Assembly: GCF_001513745.1 (NCBI RefSeq)
Contig: NZ_CP013381.1
Coordinates: 124,001 to 188,000, forward strand
Origin: Burkholderia humptydooensis
GTDB taxonomy: Bacteria; Pseudomonadota; Gammaproteobacteria; Burkholderiales; Burkholderiaceae
Direction: 5' to 3'
Length of the DNA: 64,000 nucleotides
The notes under the pieces are model-generated. The model saw only the letters and a program-made list of their open reading frames with translations. It did no database searches and had not been told where the DNA came from. Positions 8,581-17,195 of the stretch are shown piece after piece. The position numbers were made by a program, and so were the translations under genes. The first letter of the stretch is position 1. Each line of letters begins with the position of its first letter.

Positions 8581-9863
8581 GATGCCTCCCAAGCTTGGCG
8601 CGCGAGCCGCGCCGCGCCCACGGCAGCGTCGACGTGCGCGGGTTGCAGCACCGGCACGCCCAGCACCCGGGCCCGGATCCGCCGCCAGGCTGCGTTGTGC
8701 GCGCCCCCGCCGGCTGTGAACACGCGGGTGAGCCGCGGCGCGCCTAGTGAGGCGAGTCGCCCGAAGGCCAGGCGCTCGACCTCCGCCATACCTTCAAGCA
8801 GCCCCTGGAAAAAGTGCGTGTCGTCGTCCGGCCGTGGCGCGACTCGTGCCGGCCACGCTGGATCGCACACTGGAAAGCGCTCGCCGTCTGCAGGCAGCGG
8901 GTAGTAGTCGAGCCCCGTGGGTTCGTCGGGCCGCAAGCACGGCGTGAGCGCGTCCATCTGCGCCGCGCTGAAAAAGCGAAGCAACGCAGCGCCACCGCTA
9001 TTGGAGGCGCCACCGGGCAGCCAGCGCTCGCCCAAGCGGTGACTGTAGACGCCCTGTTCCGGCGCGAACACGGGCCGGTCGCTGAGTTGCTTGACTACCA
9101 GCGTGCTGCCCAGCGAAGTGACGGCGTCGCCGATTTCGCTGGCCCCGGTTGCAAGGAAGGCCGCCACGCCATCGGTCGTGCCGGCGCCCACGAGCACGCC
9201 GGCACGCAGCCCGAAGCGCTGCGCGAGCTCGCCGTCGACAAGTGCCAGGGGCGTGCCGGGCGGGTGCACGCGTGGCAGCATCTCGCGACGCACACCCAGC
9301 GCGTCAAACCAGTCGGGCCAGCAGCGCGCGCGCACATCGTAGCCGAGCTTGAGCGCATTGTTCTCGTCGGACAGACCCCAGCAGCCAGTGAGGCAACCGG
9401 CGATCCACTCGGCCTGATGCAAGGCATGGGCGGCCTCTGGATGTTGCGCCTGCAGGTGCAGTAACCGCGCCAGTGGCGACGCCAGGCCGCGCGCCGGGCT
9501 GGCGGCGGGGGCCGCCGTGCTCACGCGCGCCGCCTCGGCTTCGCAACTTGCTTCGTTGTACATCCAGCCCGCCGACAAGGGCCGGCCCGCGTCGTCACAC
9601 AGCAGAAGCGTGCCCGAGGTGCCGTCCACCGCAAGTGCCGTCACCGATGCGCGGTCAACCTGATCGAGTAGCGCGTGAAGTGCGGTCTCCACTGCCGTCC
9701 ACCACAGGGCCGGGTCCTGCGTGATCCGCGCGCCGCTACTACCTTCGCGGCGCGGCGCGGGCAGCGGCTTGCGAGACTGGGCCAGCACGGCACCCGATTC
9801 GTCCTGGGCGACTGCGCGCACGCCGGAGGTGCCGATGTCAATGCCGATGAAAAGGCGGTTCAT
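8577..9863 (-). CDS. FGGY-family carbohydrate kinase (428 aa)
   Basis: 428 residues with an actin-like ATPase fold: GIDIGTSGVRAVAQDESG (phosphate-1), LAVDGTSGTLLLCD (connect-1 region), VGAGTTDGVAAFLATGA (phosphate-2) and VFTAGGGAHNAAWRRI (adenosine motif). It is shorter than typical xylulokinases (about 490-520) and resembles the compact ribulokinase-like FGGY branch. ATP-dependent phosphorylation of a ketose or polyol is the likely activity. It lies between a FucA-like aldolase gene and the HAD gene and overlaps the latter by four bases. It is the second FGGY kinase in the operon, so the two presumably act on different substrates or carbon atoms. Confidence 0.8.
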   Translation of the reverse strand: MNRLFIGIDIGTSGVRAVAQDESGAVLAQSRKPLPAPRREGSSGARITQDPALWWTAVETALHALLDQVDRASVTALAVDGTSGTLLLCDDAGRPLSAGWMYNEASCEAEAARVSTAAPAASPARGLASPLARLLHLQAQHPEAAHALHQAEWIAGCLTGCWGLSDENNALKLGYDVRARCWPDWFDALGVRREMLPRVHPPGTPLALVDGELAQRFGLRAGVLVGAGTTDGVAAFLATGASEIGDAVTSLGSTLVVKQLSDRPVFAPEQGVYSHRLGERWLPGGASNSGGAALLRFFSAAQMDALTPCLRPDEPTGLDYYPLPADGERFPVCDPAWPARVAPRPDDDTHFFQGLLEGMAEVERLAFGRLASLGAPRLTRVFTAGGGAHNAAWRRIRARVLGVPVLQPAHVDAAVGAARLARQAWEAS

Positions 9864-9881
9864 ATTTCGCTCACGTGCGGC

Positions 9882-10610
9882 TCATGCGTGGCCAGGCAGC
9901 GCGCAGCCCTTCTGCGCGTTGGCCCCGTAGCTCTTGAAGGCCTCAAGCACTCGATCCATTTCGTCATCGGGGAGGACGACCGGCTGCCCGACGGCCAGCG
10001 CCAGCAGGTATTGCCGGGACAATTCCTCGACCTCCTGCGCCAGCGCGAAGGCCGCGGCGAGATCTGCGCCTACCGCAATCAGCCCGTGATTGGCCAGCAG
10101 GCAGGCGCGGCGGTCGGCGAGTGCGTGCAGCGCGTGCTGCGACAGCGCCTCCGTCCCATAGGTGGCGTAAGGCGCGCAGCGGATGTCTCGGCCACCGGCC
10201 ACCGCCACCATGTAGTGGAAGGCGGGGATGTCGCGGCGCTGCACCGCGACGGCGGTCGCATGGGTCGGGTGGGCGTGGACCACCGCGCCCGTCTCGGGCC
10301 GGGCCACGTAGATGTCGCGGTGGAAGCGCCACTCTGACGAAGGCTTGAGCGGGCCGCTCCAGCTTGCATCGTCGAGCCGCATGAAAGCCAGATCGCCAGG
10401 ACCGAGCCGTGTGTAGTCGACGCCGCTGGGCGTGATGAGCATGCCCGCATGTTCGCCATCGTGCCAGCGCATACTGAGATTGCCCGATGTGCCTTGCGAG
10501 AGTCCGCTTGGCGCAAAGCGTTGCGCATAGGCCACCATGAGCTGGCGCGCAGCCGCCTCGTCCGCGGTACAGGTTCCGGTTGTGCTTGTCGTTTCGTTTG
10601 TCGGCATCAT
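9882..10610 (-). CDS. Class II aldolase, L-fuculose-phosphate aldolase-like (242 aa)
   Basis: 242 residues, full length for the FucA/AraD family. Motifs: SQGTSGNLSMRW (phosphate binding), SSEWRFHRDIY (catalytic acid region, Glu), GAVVHAHPTHATAVAV (His-x-His zinc ligands) and CLLANHGLIAVG (third zinc His). The family performs retro-aldol cleavage of a 1-phosphorylated ketose to dihydroxyacetone phosphate and an aldehyde. The first ATG overlaps the stop codon of the upstream dehydrogenase; a second ATG follows immediately. The substrate is inferred to be a product of the operon's kinase and dehydrogenase. Confidence 0.82.
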   Translation of the reverse strand: MMPTNETTSTTGTCTADEAAARQLMVAYAQRFAPSGLSQGTSGNLSMRWHDGEHAGMLITPSGVDYTRLGPGDLAFMRLDDASWSGPLKPSSEWRFHRDIYVARPETGAVVHAHPTHATAVAVQRRDIPAFHYMVAVAGGRDIRCAPYATYGTEALSQHALHALADRRACLLANHGLIAVGADLAAAFALAQEVEELSRQYLLALAVGQPVVLPDDEMDRVLEAFKSYGANAQKGCALPGHA

Positions 10611-12256
10611 GTTTGCAGTTCCTCCAGTGCAGCCCGCTCAGTGGCGACGAGCGTGCGATAGGTCTCAACTTCAGCCGCGGCGCGCTCGGGCGTCCAGCCC
10701 AGCGGCGCGCTCACTAGTGCAGCCGCCTCCTCGGCAAAGGCAGCGCCGCCGTCCGGAAGCTCGATGGACAGGCGCAGGCGGCGCACCATCACGTCCATCA
10801 ACGAACGTGCACCTTCGGCCTGCACCGCGTATGGCAGTTCCGCACGCAAGTAGCGGGGCACGTGAGGCAACGGCTCGGCAAGACGCGCATCGACACTGGC
10901 TAGTGCCAGCACGTCCTCGATACGGTCGCCATGACGTGCGAGCAAGGAACGCACTGTGGCTTCAGGCAAGCCGTGGCTTTGAGCGATCTCCGCCGCCCGG
11001 TCGCGCACCTCGGCCCAGCGCCCGGCGCCCAGTAACGGCAAAGTAGCGGTGGTGGATGGCGTGGTAATGCCCAGCGGCACGAGCGCGGCATCGACGGCAT
11101 CGCGCGCCATGCGGCGGTAGGTCGTGTATTTACCGCCGACCACGGTGGTCAGGCCGACGGGCCCCGACAGTACCGCGTGGTCGCGCGACAGCGCAGAGGT
11201 GATGTCCGCGCCGTCGACCTGTTTGATCAGCGGTCGCAGGCCCGCGAACACGCCCAGCACGTCCTGCGGCCGCACCTTGCGCGCAAGATAACCGTTCAGG
11301 TTGTCCAGCAGGTACTCGATGTCGGCACATTCGGCCACCGGGCAACCTTTGGTGCGATCCCACGGCGTGTCGGTGGTGCCGACCAGCCAGTAGTCGTACC
11401 AACGCCGGGCAATGATCACCGAGTCGGTGGCGCGGGCCAGAATCCCGGCCTTCGCGTCGATCGCGGAGGCGGGCAGCAGCAGGTGCACGCCTTTGGCCGG
11501 CTGCACGTGGAAGGTGTTGGCGCCCGCTAGCCGCTGAAGGTCGTCGGCCCATACGCCCCCGGCATTGATCACTGCCCGGGCGCGCAGCGTGTGGCGCTGG
11601 CCGGTGGCCATGTCCTGCACTACAGCGCCGCCCACCGCGCCGTTCGCATTTTTGACAAATTCGACCACCGGCGCGCCGGTCAGCACCCGCGCGCCCAGGC
11701 CGGCGGCGGTGCGTACGACGGCGAGCGTGTGGCGCGCATCGTCCATCAGCGCATCGTAGTACTGAATGCCACCGACCACCCGGGTATCCTCGATCGAGGG
11801 CATATGCGCCTTCAGGCTGCGGCGGCCGAAGTGCCGCTGGCGCGGAACGGCCCCGCCCTTCAAGCCAAGCAGGTCGTAGAGCATGACGCCGGCGCCGACA
11901 TAAGCTCGCTCCCAGTGATGCGTCAGCGGATAAACGAAGGCCTCGGGCCAGGCGATGTGCGGGCACACCGTGCGCAGCATCAGGTCGCGCTCCTCGATGG
12001 CGTGCGCGACCAGTTTGAAGTTCAACTGCTCCAGGTAGCGCAGGCCGCCGTGGAAGGTTTTGCCCGAGCGCGACGAGGTACCAGCCGCGATGTCTCCGGC
12101 CTCGACCAGCACCACCGACAGACCACGCGCGGAAGCATCGAGTGCAGCGCCGGCACCGGTCACGCCTGCCCCGATCACCAGCACATCGGCAGTGTCGGTA
12201 ACGGCGGCGGCCAAATCGCGCATGCGTTGCGCGGGGTTCAGTTGGGTTCGGTCCAC
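10607..12256 (-). CDS. GlpD/EryB-like FAD-dependent polyol-phosphate dehydrogenase
   Basis: 549 residues from a GTG start four bases after the upstream stop. The N-terminal FAD motif is DVLVIGAGVTGAGAALDASA, followed by AGTSSRSGKTFHGGLRYLEQ (isoalloxazine site), GVHLLLPASAIDAKAGILAR, VGTTDTPWD, FAGLRPLI and VGGKYTTYRRMA, then a C-terminal domain as in aerobic glycerol-3-phosphate dehydrogenase. It is likely a membrane-associated enzyme passing electrons to ubiquinone. Beside an EryA-like kinase it probably oxidises the phosphorylated polyol, which makes it the functional counterpart of EryB. It is complete, unlike the GlpD-like remnant at 5378-6247. Confidence 0.83.
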   Translation of the reverse strand: MDRTQLNPAQRMRDLAAAVTDTADVLVIGAGVTGAGAALDASARGLSVVLVEAGDIAAGTSSRSGKTFHGGLRYLEQLNFKLVAHAIEERDLMLRTVCPHIAWPEAFVYPLTHHWERAYVGAGVMLYDLLGLKGGAVPRQRHFGRRSLKAHMPSIEDTRVVGGIQYYDALMDDARHTLAVVRTAAGLGARVLTGAPVVEFVKNANGAVGGAVVQDMATGQRHTLRARAVINAGGVWADDLQRLAGANTFHVQPAKGVHLLLPASAIDAKAGILARATDSVIIARRWYDYWLVGTTDTPWDRTKGCPVAECADIEYLLDNLNGYLARKVRPQDVLGVFAGLRPLIKQVDGADITSALSRDHAVLSGPVGLTTVVGGKYTTYRRMARDAVDAALVPLGITTPSTTATLPLLGAGRWAEVRDRAAEIAQSHGLPEATVRSLLARHGDRIEDVLALASVDARLAEPLPHVPRYLRAELPYAVQAEGARSLMDVMVRRLRLSIELPDGGAAFAEEAAALVSAPLGWTPERAAAEVETYRTLVATERAALEELQT

Positions 12257-12260
12257 GGCG

Positions 12261-13319
12261 TCAACTCGGGTTGAGTGCTGCCTCGCCGGCCACGTAGCGG
12301 CGCAATTCCTCGGCCACCATGTCCGCCGCGCAACGCACCGTCTGCAGCGATGCGCCGGCGATGTGCGGGGTCAGCGACACGTTGGGCAGGCTCAGAAGCG
12401 GGTCGGCCGGATCGCAGGGCTCGACCGCGAAGGTCTCCAGCCCGGCGCCGCGCAGGTGGCCGCCGGCAAGGGCTGCATGGAGGTCGCCGTAGTTCACCAT
12501 CGGTCCGCGCGCGGTGTTGATGAAGTAGGCGCCGCGCTTCATGCGCGCGAAGGCGGCCGCGTCGATGAAGCCGGTAGTCTCAGGCGTAACGCGCGCATGC
12601 AGCGACACCACGTCGCTCTTGCGCAGCAGCGTGTCCATGTCGACCTGCTCGATGCCTGCGGCACGGTCGACCGCGTCGAGCGCGGCATAGGGGTCGGTTA
12701 CCAGGATGCGACAGCCGAATGGCCGCAACAGTTTGGTGACCTTCGAGCCGATGTGGCCGTAGCCGATGAGCCCCACGGTCATGTTGCAGAGTTCGTCGCC
12801 GGTCAAGTCTGCGCGGTAGAGTTCGCCACGCCATTCACCACGACTGAGCGTCGCGTGACCAGCGGTCAGCAGCCGCGTCTGCGCGAGGATCATGCCGATC
12901 GTGAACTCGGCTACCGCGCTGGCATTGCGACCGGGCGCATTTACCACCTTGATCCCCTTCGCACGCGCTGACGCCAGGTCGATGTTGACCGGCCCGCCAC
13001 GTGCGACGGCGATGAATCGCAATGCCGACAAGCACTCCAGCATCTCGGCTGTAACCGGCGCGAGGTGATTGATCAGCACCTCTGCGTCGCCGATGAATGA
13101 AGCGATCTCCGCAGGTTCGCCAAGGTATTCCTTCAGGCCCTTGAGACCAGGGGCGCAGGAACCCACAGCGTAGCCGTGCGCCATCGGGACGTCGGGCCAC
13201 GCGAGTTCGAGAGTGCGAATGTCAATCGTCGCACGAGGTAGCGCGGCACTCAACGCATCGACGAAGTACTGGGGTTTCATGAAGCGGTCGCCTATCACGG
13301 CCACAGTCAGTATGGTCAT
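12261..13319 (-). CDS. D-isomer-specific 2-hydroxyacid dehydrogenase (SerA/phosphoglycerate dehydrogenase-like)
   Basis: 352 residues from MTILTVAVIG, with GGAGG five bases before the ATG; a much longer in-frame extension into the upstream kinase gene is rejected. The NAD-binding motif is VGLIGYGHIGSKVTKLLRPFG. The catalytic Arg is in VARGGPVN, the Glu in GLETFAVEP and the His in SLTPHIAGAS, as in the family. It oxidises or reduces a 2-hydroxyacid, or a similar hydroxyl, with NAD(H). In a polyol operon it may act on a sugar acid or a 4-phosphoerythronate-like intermediate. Its place between the EryA-like kinase and the GlpD-like enzyme suggests a dedicated pathway step, but the substrate is unknown. 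Confidence 0.8.
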   Translation of the reverse strand: MTILTVAVIGDRFMKPQYFVDALSAALPRATIDIRTLELAWPDVPMAHGYAVGSCAPGLKGLKEYLGEPAEIASFIGDAEVLINHLAPVTAEMLECLSALRFIAVARGGPVNIDLASARAKGIKVVNAPGRNASAVAEFTIGMILAQTRLLTAGHATLSRGEWRGELYRADLTGDELCNMTVGLIGYGHIGSKVTKLLRPFGCRILVTDPYAALDAVDRAAGIEQVDMDTLLRKSDVVSLHARVTPETTGFIDAAAFARMKRGAYFINTARGPMVNYGDLHAALAGGHLRGAGLETFAVEPCDPADPLLSLPNVSLTPHIAGASLQTVRCAADMVAEELRRYVAGEAALNPS

Positions 13320-13341
13320 GGGTGCCTCCAGGATGATGGGT

Positions 13342-14913
13342 TCAGCAGCGGCCGGCGGCCAGCGCGTGCCACGCCGGCCGTAACTGTGCGGCCATCTGGC
13401 GATAGATGGAAAAGACGGTGTCGTATAGCGCTGTCTGCTGCGCATCGGGCATGATGGTCTGCGGGTCGAGCCAGCGATCCACCCAGGTCGGCAACGTTTC
13501 GCGCACGCTGCCGAGTACGCCCGCCCCGACCGCGGCGCAGATCGCCGCGCCAGCAGCGCCGCATTCTTCACGGTGCGACACGCGCACCGGCCGGCCAGTG
13601 ACGCTGGCCAAGAGCTGACGCAGCGCCGGGCTGCGTGCCGCACCTCCGGTCAGGCGGATTTCGGGAGGGAGCTCGCCAAGCGCTGAGTAGCAATCGCGTG
13701 CCGCCAGGCAGATTCCCTCAAACACGGCGCGCACCGTGCCCGCTAGGCCCAGCGTCGCACTGAATCCACTGAGCTGGGCGCGGGCATCGCTGTCGACGAA
13801 GGGGCCACGTTCGCCGTTCTCGGCAATGTAGGGGTGGTAGATCGCCTGGGCAGGAATCGCGGCGAGCACCATCTCGTTAAGGCGTTGCAGCAACTGCGCC
13901 TTGGGTGGCAGCGTGGCGCCGGCCAGCGCCGCGGCTTCACTCAGCCACGCCAGCAGCCAGTCGATGTTCAGCGTCGCTGCCATGTGCGACATCAACCTTG
14001 CCTGCGTCCCCCGCAGCGGCATGAGCATCGTGTAGCCGGCTTCGGCGCTCGGCACTATGCGGGCCGCATCGTCGCTGACCCAACCATGCATACCCGTGCT
14101 GCCAAGAATGGAACAGCCTACACGGCGCATCGTGCCGCCTTCAAAGGCCACGCCGCCGCCGCCCAGCACGGTGGCGGGAACGTCCATGACCGAGAGCGCC
14201 ACCGGCGTGCCGGCGCGCAATCCGCACGCTTGCGCGGCCTGCGCAGTGAGCGGCGCGGTGCGGCTGGTGCCGTCGAGCAGCGGCGGAAGCAGTTGCCTGC
14301 AATCGGCAAGGCCAAGCAACGCGAGCGTTTCGTCGTCGTATGCGCGACGACGCCAGTCTCCGAAGGTGAACACGCCTTCGCACGGGCAAGTGCAGCGCTC
14401 GCCGGTGAAGCAGAGGTAGAGCCAATCCTTGCAGTGCAACGCCATCTCAGCGCGCGCCAGGCGGTCAGGCTGGTGTTCGCGCAACCACAGCAACTGGCTG
14501 CTCTGCATCGAGGGGTTCAGCGCCGTGCCTGTGCGTTCTGCCAGCTGGACGCCGGCGGCGCTGGCACGTAGCGCGCGCGCATGTGGCGCCGACCGCCCAT
14601 CCAGCCACAACAAGGCAGGTCCAACCGGGCGGCCTTGAGCGTCGATTAGCCAAGTGCCGTCGCCCTGCGCGGTCGCGGCCAGCGCCAGTGTGCGCTCAGC
14701 CAGACCGGGCACCGATTCCCCAAGCGTCCGCAGCGTCGCCGCGGTATCGGCCCAGGTCCCGTCCATGTCCTGCTCCGCAGCGCCATCGTCGCCGAGCATG
14801 ACGGTGTTGGGCCGGCTCGCCACCGCAATCTGCACGCCGTTGACGTCAAATGCGACGGCCTTGATGACCGATGTGCCTGCGTCAATGCCGATCAGGATGT
14901 CTTGTGCGCTCAT
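13342..14913 (-). CDS. eryA: EryA-like FGGY kinase (erythritol/polyol kinase)
   Basis: 523 residues from MSAQDILIGIDAGTSVIKAV; the upstream in-frame extension reads through the ATPase gene and is rejected. Motifs: GIDAGTSVIKAVAFDVNG, NTVMLGDDGAAEQDMDGTW, TAQGDGTWLID, LLWLDGRSAPHA, ALHCKDWLYLCFTGER and RLTGGAARSPALRQLLASV. Length and order closely match erythritol kinase EryA of Brucella as I recall it, which makes erythritol-4-phosphate from ATP and erythritol. The gene follows the transporter ATPase gene by seven bases. The specific polyol (erythritol, threitol or a pentitol) needs a test; the symbol is given for resemblance, not proven activity. Confidence 0.75.
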   Translation of the reverse strand: MSAQDILIGIDAGTSVIKAVAFDVNGVQIAVASRPNTVMLGDDGAAEQDMDGTWADTAATLRTLGESVPGLAERTLALAATAQGDGTWLIDAQGRPVGPALLWLDGRSAPHARALRASAAGVQLAERTGTALNPSMQSSQLLWLREHQPDRLARAEMALHCKDWLYLCFTGERCTCPCEGVFTFGDWRRRAYDDETLALLGLADCRQLLPPLLDGTSRTAPLTAQAAQACGLRAGTPVALSVMDVPATVLGGGGVAFEGGTMRRVGCSILGSTGMHGWVSDDAARIVPSAEAGYTMLMPLRGTQARLMSHMAATLNIDWLLAWLSEAAALAGATLPPKAQLLQRLNEMVLAAIPAQAIYHPYIAENGERGPFVDSDARAQLSGFSATLGLAGTVRAVFEGICLAARDCYSALGELPPEIRLTGGAARSPALRQLLASVTGRPVRVSHREECGAAGAAICAAVGAGVLGSVRETLPTWVDRWLDPQTIMPDAQQTALYDTVFSIYRQMAAQLRPAWHALAAGRC

Positions 14914-14920
14914 GATCATC

Positions 14921-16072
14921 TCAGCGCAATTCGGTTCCGTGCACCAGCGCCGTCTCGCTGGCACTGTCGAACAGGTGCAGCGCGGCCAAGGGGAGGCACA
15001 GATCAACCGGCGCGCCATCGTCAATGTCGAGTGCGCCGTCGGTCACGACAAGCAGGGTGTGGCCGCCGACATCAACGCCCAGATGGCTTTGGTCGCCTTG
15101 CCACTGGTTGAATGCGAGCGTGCCGCGCACCGTGTTGTCGCACGCCGGTGTGCCGCCGAACGCTATCTTGTGAGAGCGCACGCCCAGGTGCACCGCCTGG
15201 CCTTCGTGCAGTGTAGCCGCGCGAGCTACACGCGCCAACGGCCCGAAGCTCACGCGCAGCGCCTCGCCGACGCCATCGTCGGTCATCACGACAGCTTGAA
15301 GTAGGCCGCCCGCCAACGTCAGCCGCGCGGGCAGGAGGTTCATCGCAGGCTCACCGATGAAGCCGGCAACGAACAGGTTGGCCGGCCGCTCCTTGAGATC
15401 TGCCGGCGAAGCGAATTGCTGCAGCATTCCGTTGCTCATCACTGCGATCCGATCCGACAGCGCTACCGCCTCGGTCTGATCATGCGTGACGAATACCGAA
15501 GTCATGCGATGCTCGATCAGGTATTCCTTGATACGGCCGCGCAGGACGGCGCGCAGCTGCGGCTCGAGTTGGCTCATCGGCTCGTCGAGCAGGTACAGGT
15601 CGGCTGGGCGCACCAGTGCCCGCGCCAGCGACACCCGCTGCTGCTGGCCGCCCGACAGCGTGGGCGGGTAGCTGTCGAGGATGTCGACGATCTCGAGCAG
15701 CTCGGCCACGTGCTGAACGCGCCTGCGCACATCCGCGCGTGGCATTCTGCCGCGCAGCAAGCTGAAGCCGATGTTATCGGCCACGGTGAGCGGCGGGTAC
15801 AGCGCATATCCCTCGAAAGCCATCGCAACGCTGCGCTCGGCGGGCTTGAGGTCGTTGACCACGCGCGAGCCGATGCGGATCGTACCTTCGCTGACCGACT
15901 CGAAGCCTGCGATCATGCGCAGCGTGCTCGTCTTGCCGCAGCCCGACGAGCCAAGCAGCGAGATGATCTCGCCGTCATGGATCGCAAGGTCCACGGACTT
16001 GACCGCCTTGTTGCCAGCCTTGCCCTTTTCCTTGTAGATCTTGCTGACCTGCTCCAGCGTCACGGATGCCAT
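14921..16072 (-). CDS. ABC transporter ATPase with all catalytic motifs (GlpT/UgpC-MalK type)
   Basis: 383 residues. Walker A GSSGCGKTST, signature LSGGQQQRVSLARAL, Walker B LYLLDEP and H-loop VFVTHDQTEA are all canonical. The C-terminal third is the OB-fold regulatory domain of the MalK/UgpC group, with LGVRSHKIAFGG. It powers import of a polyol together with the second, degenerate ATPase encoded just upstream; the 15-bp gap implies a common transcript. One importer with two different ATPases is the arrangement known for the rhizobial glycerol importer GlpSTPQV. This protein would be the catalytically competent half of the heterodimer. Confidence 0.88.
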   Translation of the reverse strand: MASVTLEQVSKIYKEKGKAGNKAVKSVDLAIHDGEIISLLGSSGCGKTSTLRMIAGFESVSEGTIRIGSRVVNDLKPAERSVAMAFEGYALYPPLTVADNIGFSLLRGRMPRADVRRRVQHVAELLEIVDILDSYPPTLSGGQQQRVSLARALVRPADLYLLDEPMSQLEPQLRAVLRGRIKEYLIEHRMTSVFVTHDQTEAVALSDRIAVMSNGMLQQFASPADLKERPANLFVAGFIGEPAMNLLPARLTLAGGLLQAVVMTDDGVGEALRVSFGPLARVARAATLHEGQAVHLGVRSHKIAFGGTPACDNTVRGTLAFNQWQGDQSHLGVDVGGHTLLVVTDGALDIDDGAPVDLCLPLAALHLFDSASETALVHGTELR

Positions 16073-16087
16073 GAAAACTCCCGCTCG

Positions 16088-17191
16088 TCACAAACGCGCA
16101 CCAGTTGCGCAATCAAAAAACATCGTGCGGCCTGCCGCTATGCTCACGTAGCCGGGGATGCGCTCCCGGTTGGCTGCCAGCTCCGTATCCTCGGGACGGC
16201 TGGCCAGCATTTCGACGCTGGTCCCACCCAGCCCCGCCTTCAGCAAAGTGATGGTGCGCACGTTGAACGGCATCGCCGCTTCGAGCACGACGGGCATGGC
16301 GCCGGGTGTCGGCTCGGTGCCGAAGATCACATCCTCGGGGCGCACACCCAGCACACAGGTACGGCCGATGAGGTCGTGCCGCATGTCGGGCAGCCGCAGC
16401 GTCAGGCCGGCGATACTCACCGCCAAGCCGCCCGCCTCGTTGCGCGGCGTGACCTCGAAGAGGTTGATCGGCGGGTCGCCGAACAGCCGCGCCACTTCGC
16501 GCGTGCCCGGGTTACGGTAAATGGCGGACGGGCTGTCGACCTGCTTGAACCTTCCGCTCTCGAGCACGCCGATCCGGTCACCCAGCGCCAGCGCTTCGCG
16601 GTAGTCCTGCGTCACGTAAAGTACGGTCGATCCGAATGCCTTGAAGAGGCGGGGGAACTCCAGCCTCATCTCGAAACGCATCTTTGCGTCGACGTTGCGC
16701 AGCGGATCGTCGAGCAGCAGTACCGGCGGCTTGTGCACGAGGCTGCGCGCGAGCGAGGTGCGCTGCTTCTGGCCGTTGGACAGTTGTTTGGGCAGGTGCA
16801 TCAGTACGTGGTCGATGCGCAGCAGCGACGCGACCGCCTGCACCCCGGCCGCCACCTCATTCTCAGGCATTTTTCGCGCGCGCAAGGGGCTCGCGATATT
16901 CTCGTACGCGGTCATGTGCGGGTACAACGCAAAGTTCTGAAACGCCATCGCCACGCCCCGCTGCTCTGGGCCGAACTCGGCAACGTCGCGGCCGCCGATC
17001 TCGATGCTGCCAGCATCGGCCTCCATCACGCCGGCGATGTGCCGCAGCAGCGTGGTCTTGCCGGAACCCGAACCGCCGAACACCACCAGGCACTCTCCCT
17101 GGCGCACCTCGAGGTCTAGTCCGTCGAGAACCTGCTTCTTGCCAAAGGCCTTGGACAGGCCCGCAATCTTGAGATAGGACATGGCATCCAT
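16088..17191 (-). CDS. ABC transporter ATPase with degenerate catalytic motifs (GlpS-like)
   Basis: 367 residues. Walker A FGGSGSGKTTLL is intact, but the signature is LSNGQKQRTSLARSL (Gly to Asn), Walker B is VLLLDDPLRNVDAKMR (catalytic Glu to Asp) and the H-loop is LYVTQDYREAL (His to Gln). A C-terminal regulatory domain with LGVRPEDVIFGTEP is present. With the canonical ATPase downstream it should form a heterodimer with one normal and one impaired ATP site, as in many asymmetric ABC transporters. Translation starts four bases after the permease stop; the alternative start is the ATG at codon 4. Substrate is inferred to be a polyol. Confidence 0.85.
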   Translation of the reverse strand: MDAMSYLKIAGLSKAFGKKQVLDGLDLEVRQGECLVVFGGSGSGKTTLLRHIAGVMEADAGSIEIGGRDVAEFGPEQRGVAMAFQNFALYPHMTAYENIASPLRARKMPENEVAAGVQAVASLLRIDHVLMHLPKQLSNGQKQRTSLARSLVHKPPVLLLDDPLRNVDAKMRFEMRLEFPRLFKAFGSTVLYVTQDYREALALGDRIGVLESGRFKQVDSPSAIYRNPGTREVARLFGDPPINLFEVTPRNEAGGLAVSIAGLTLRLPDMRHDLIGRTCVLGVRPEDVIFGTEPTPGAMPVVLEAAMPFNVRTITLLKAGLGGTSVEMLASRPEDTELAANRERIPGYVSIAAGRTMFFDCATGARL

Positions 17192-17195
17192 GGGG

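Noticed and set aside
12261..13643. A 460-aa version of the hydroxyacid dehydrogenase
   Set aside because: The extra N-terminus overlaps the EryA-like gene and lacks motifs; GGAGG precedes the ATG at 13319.
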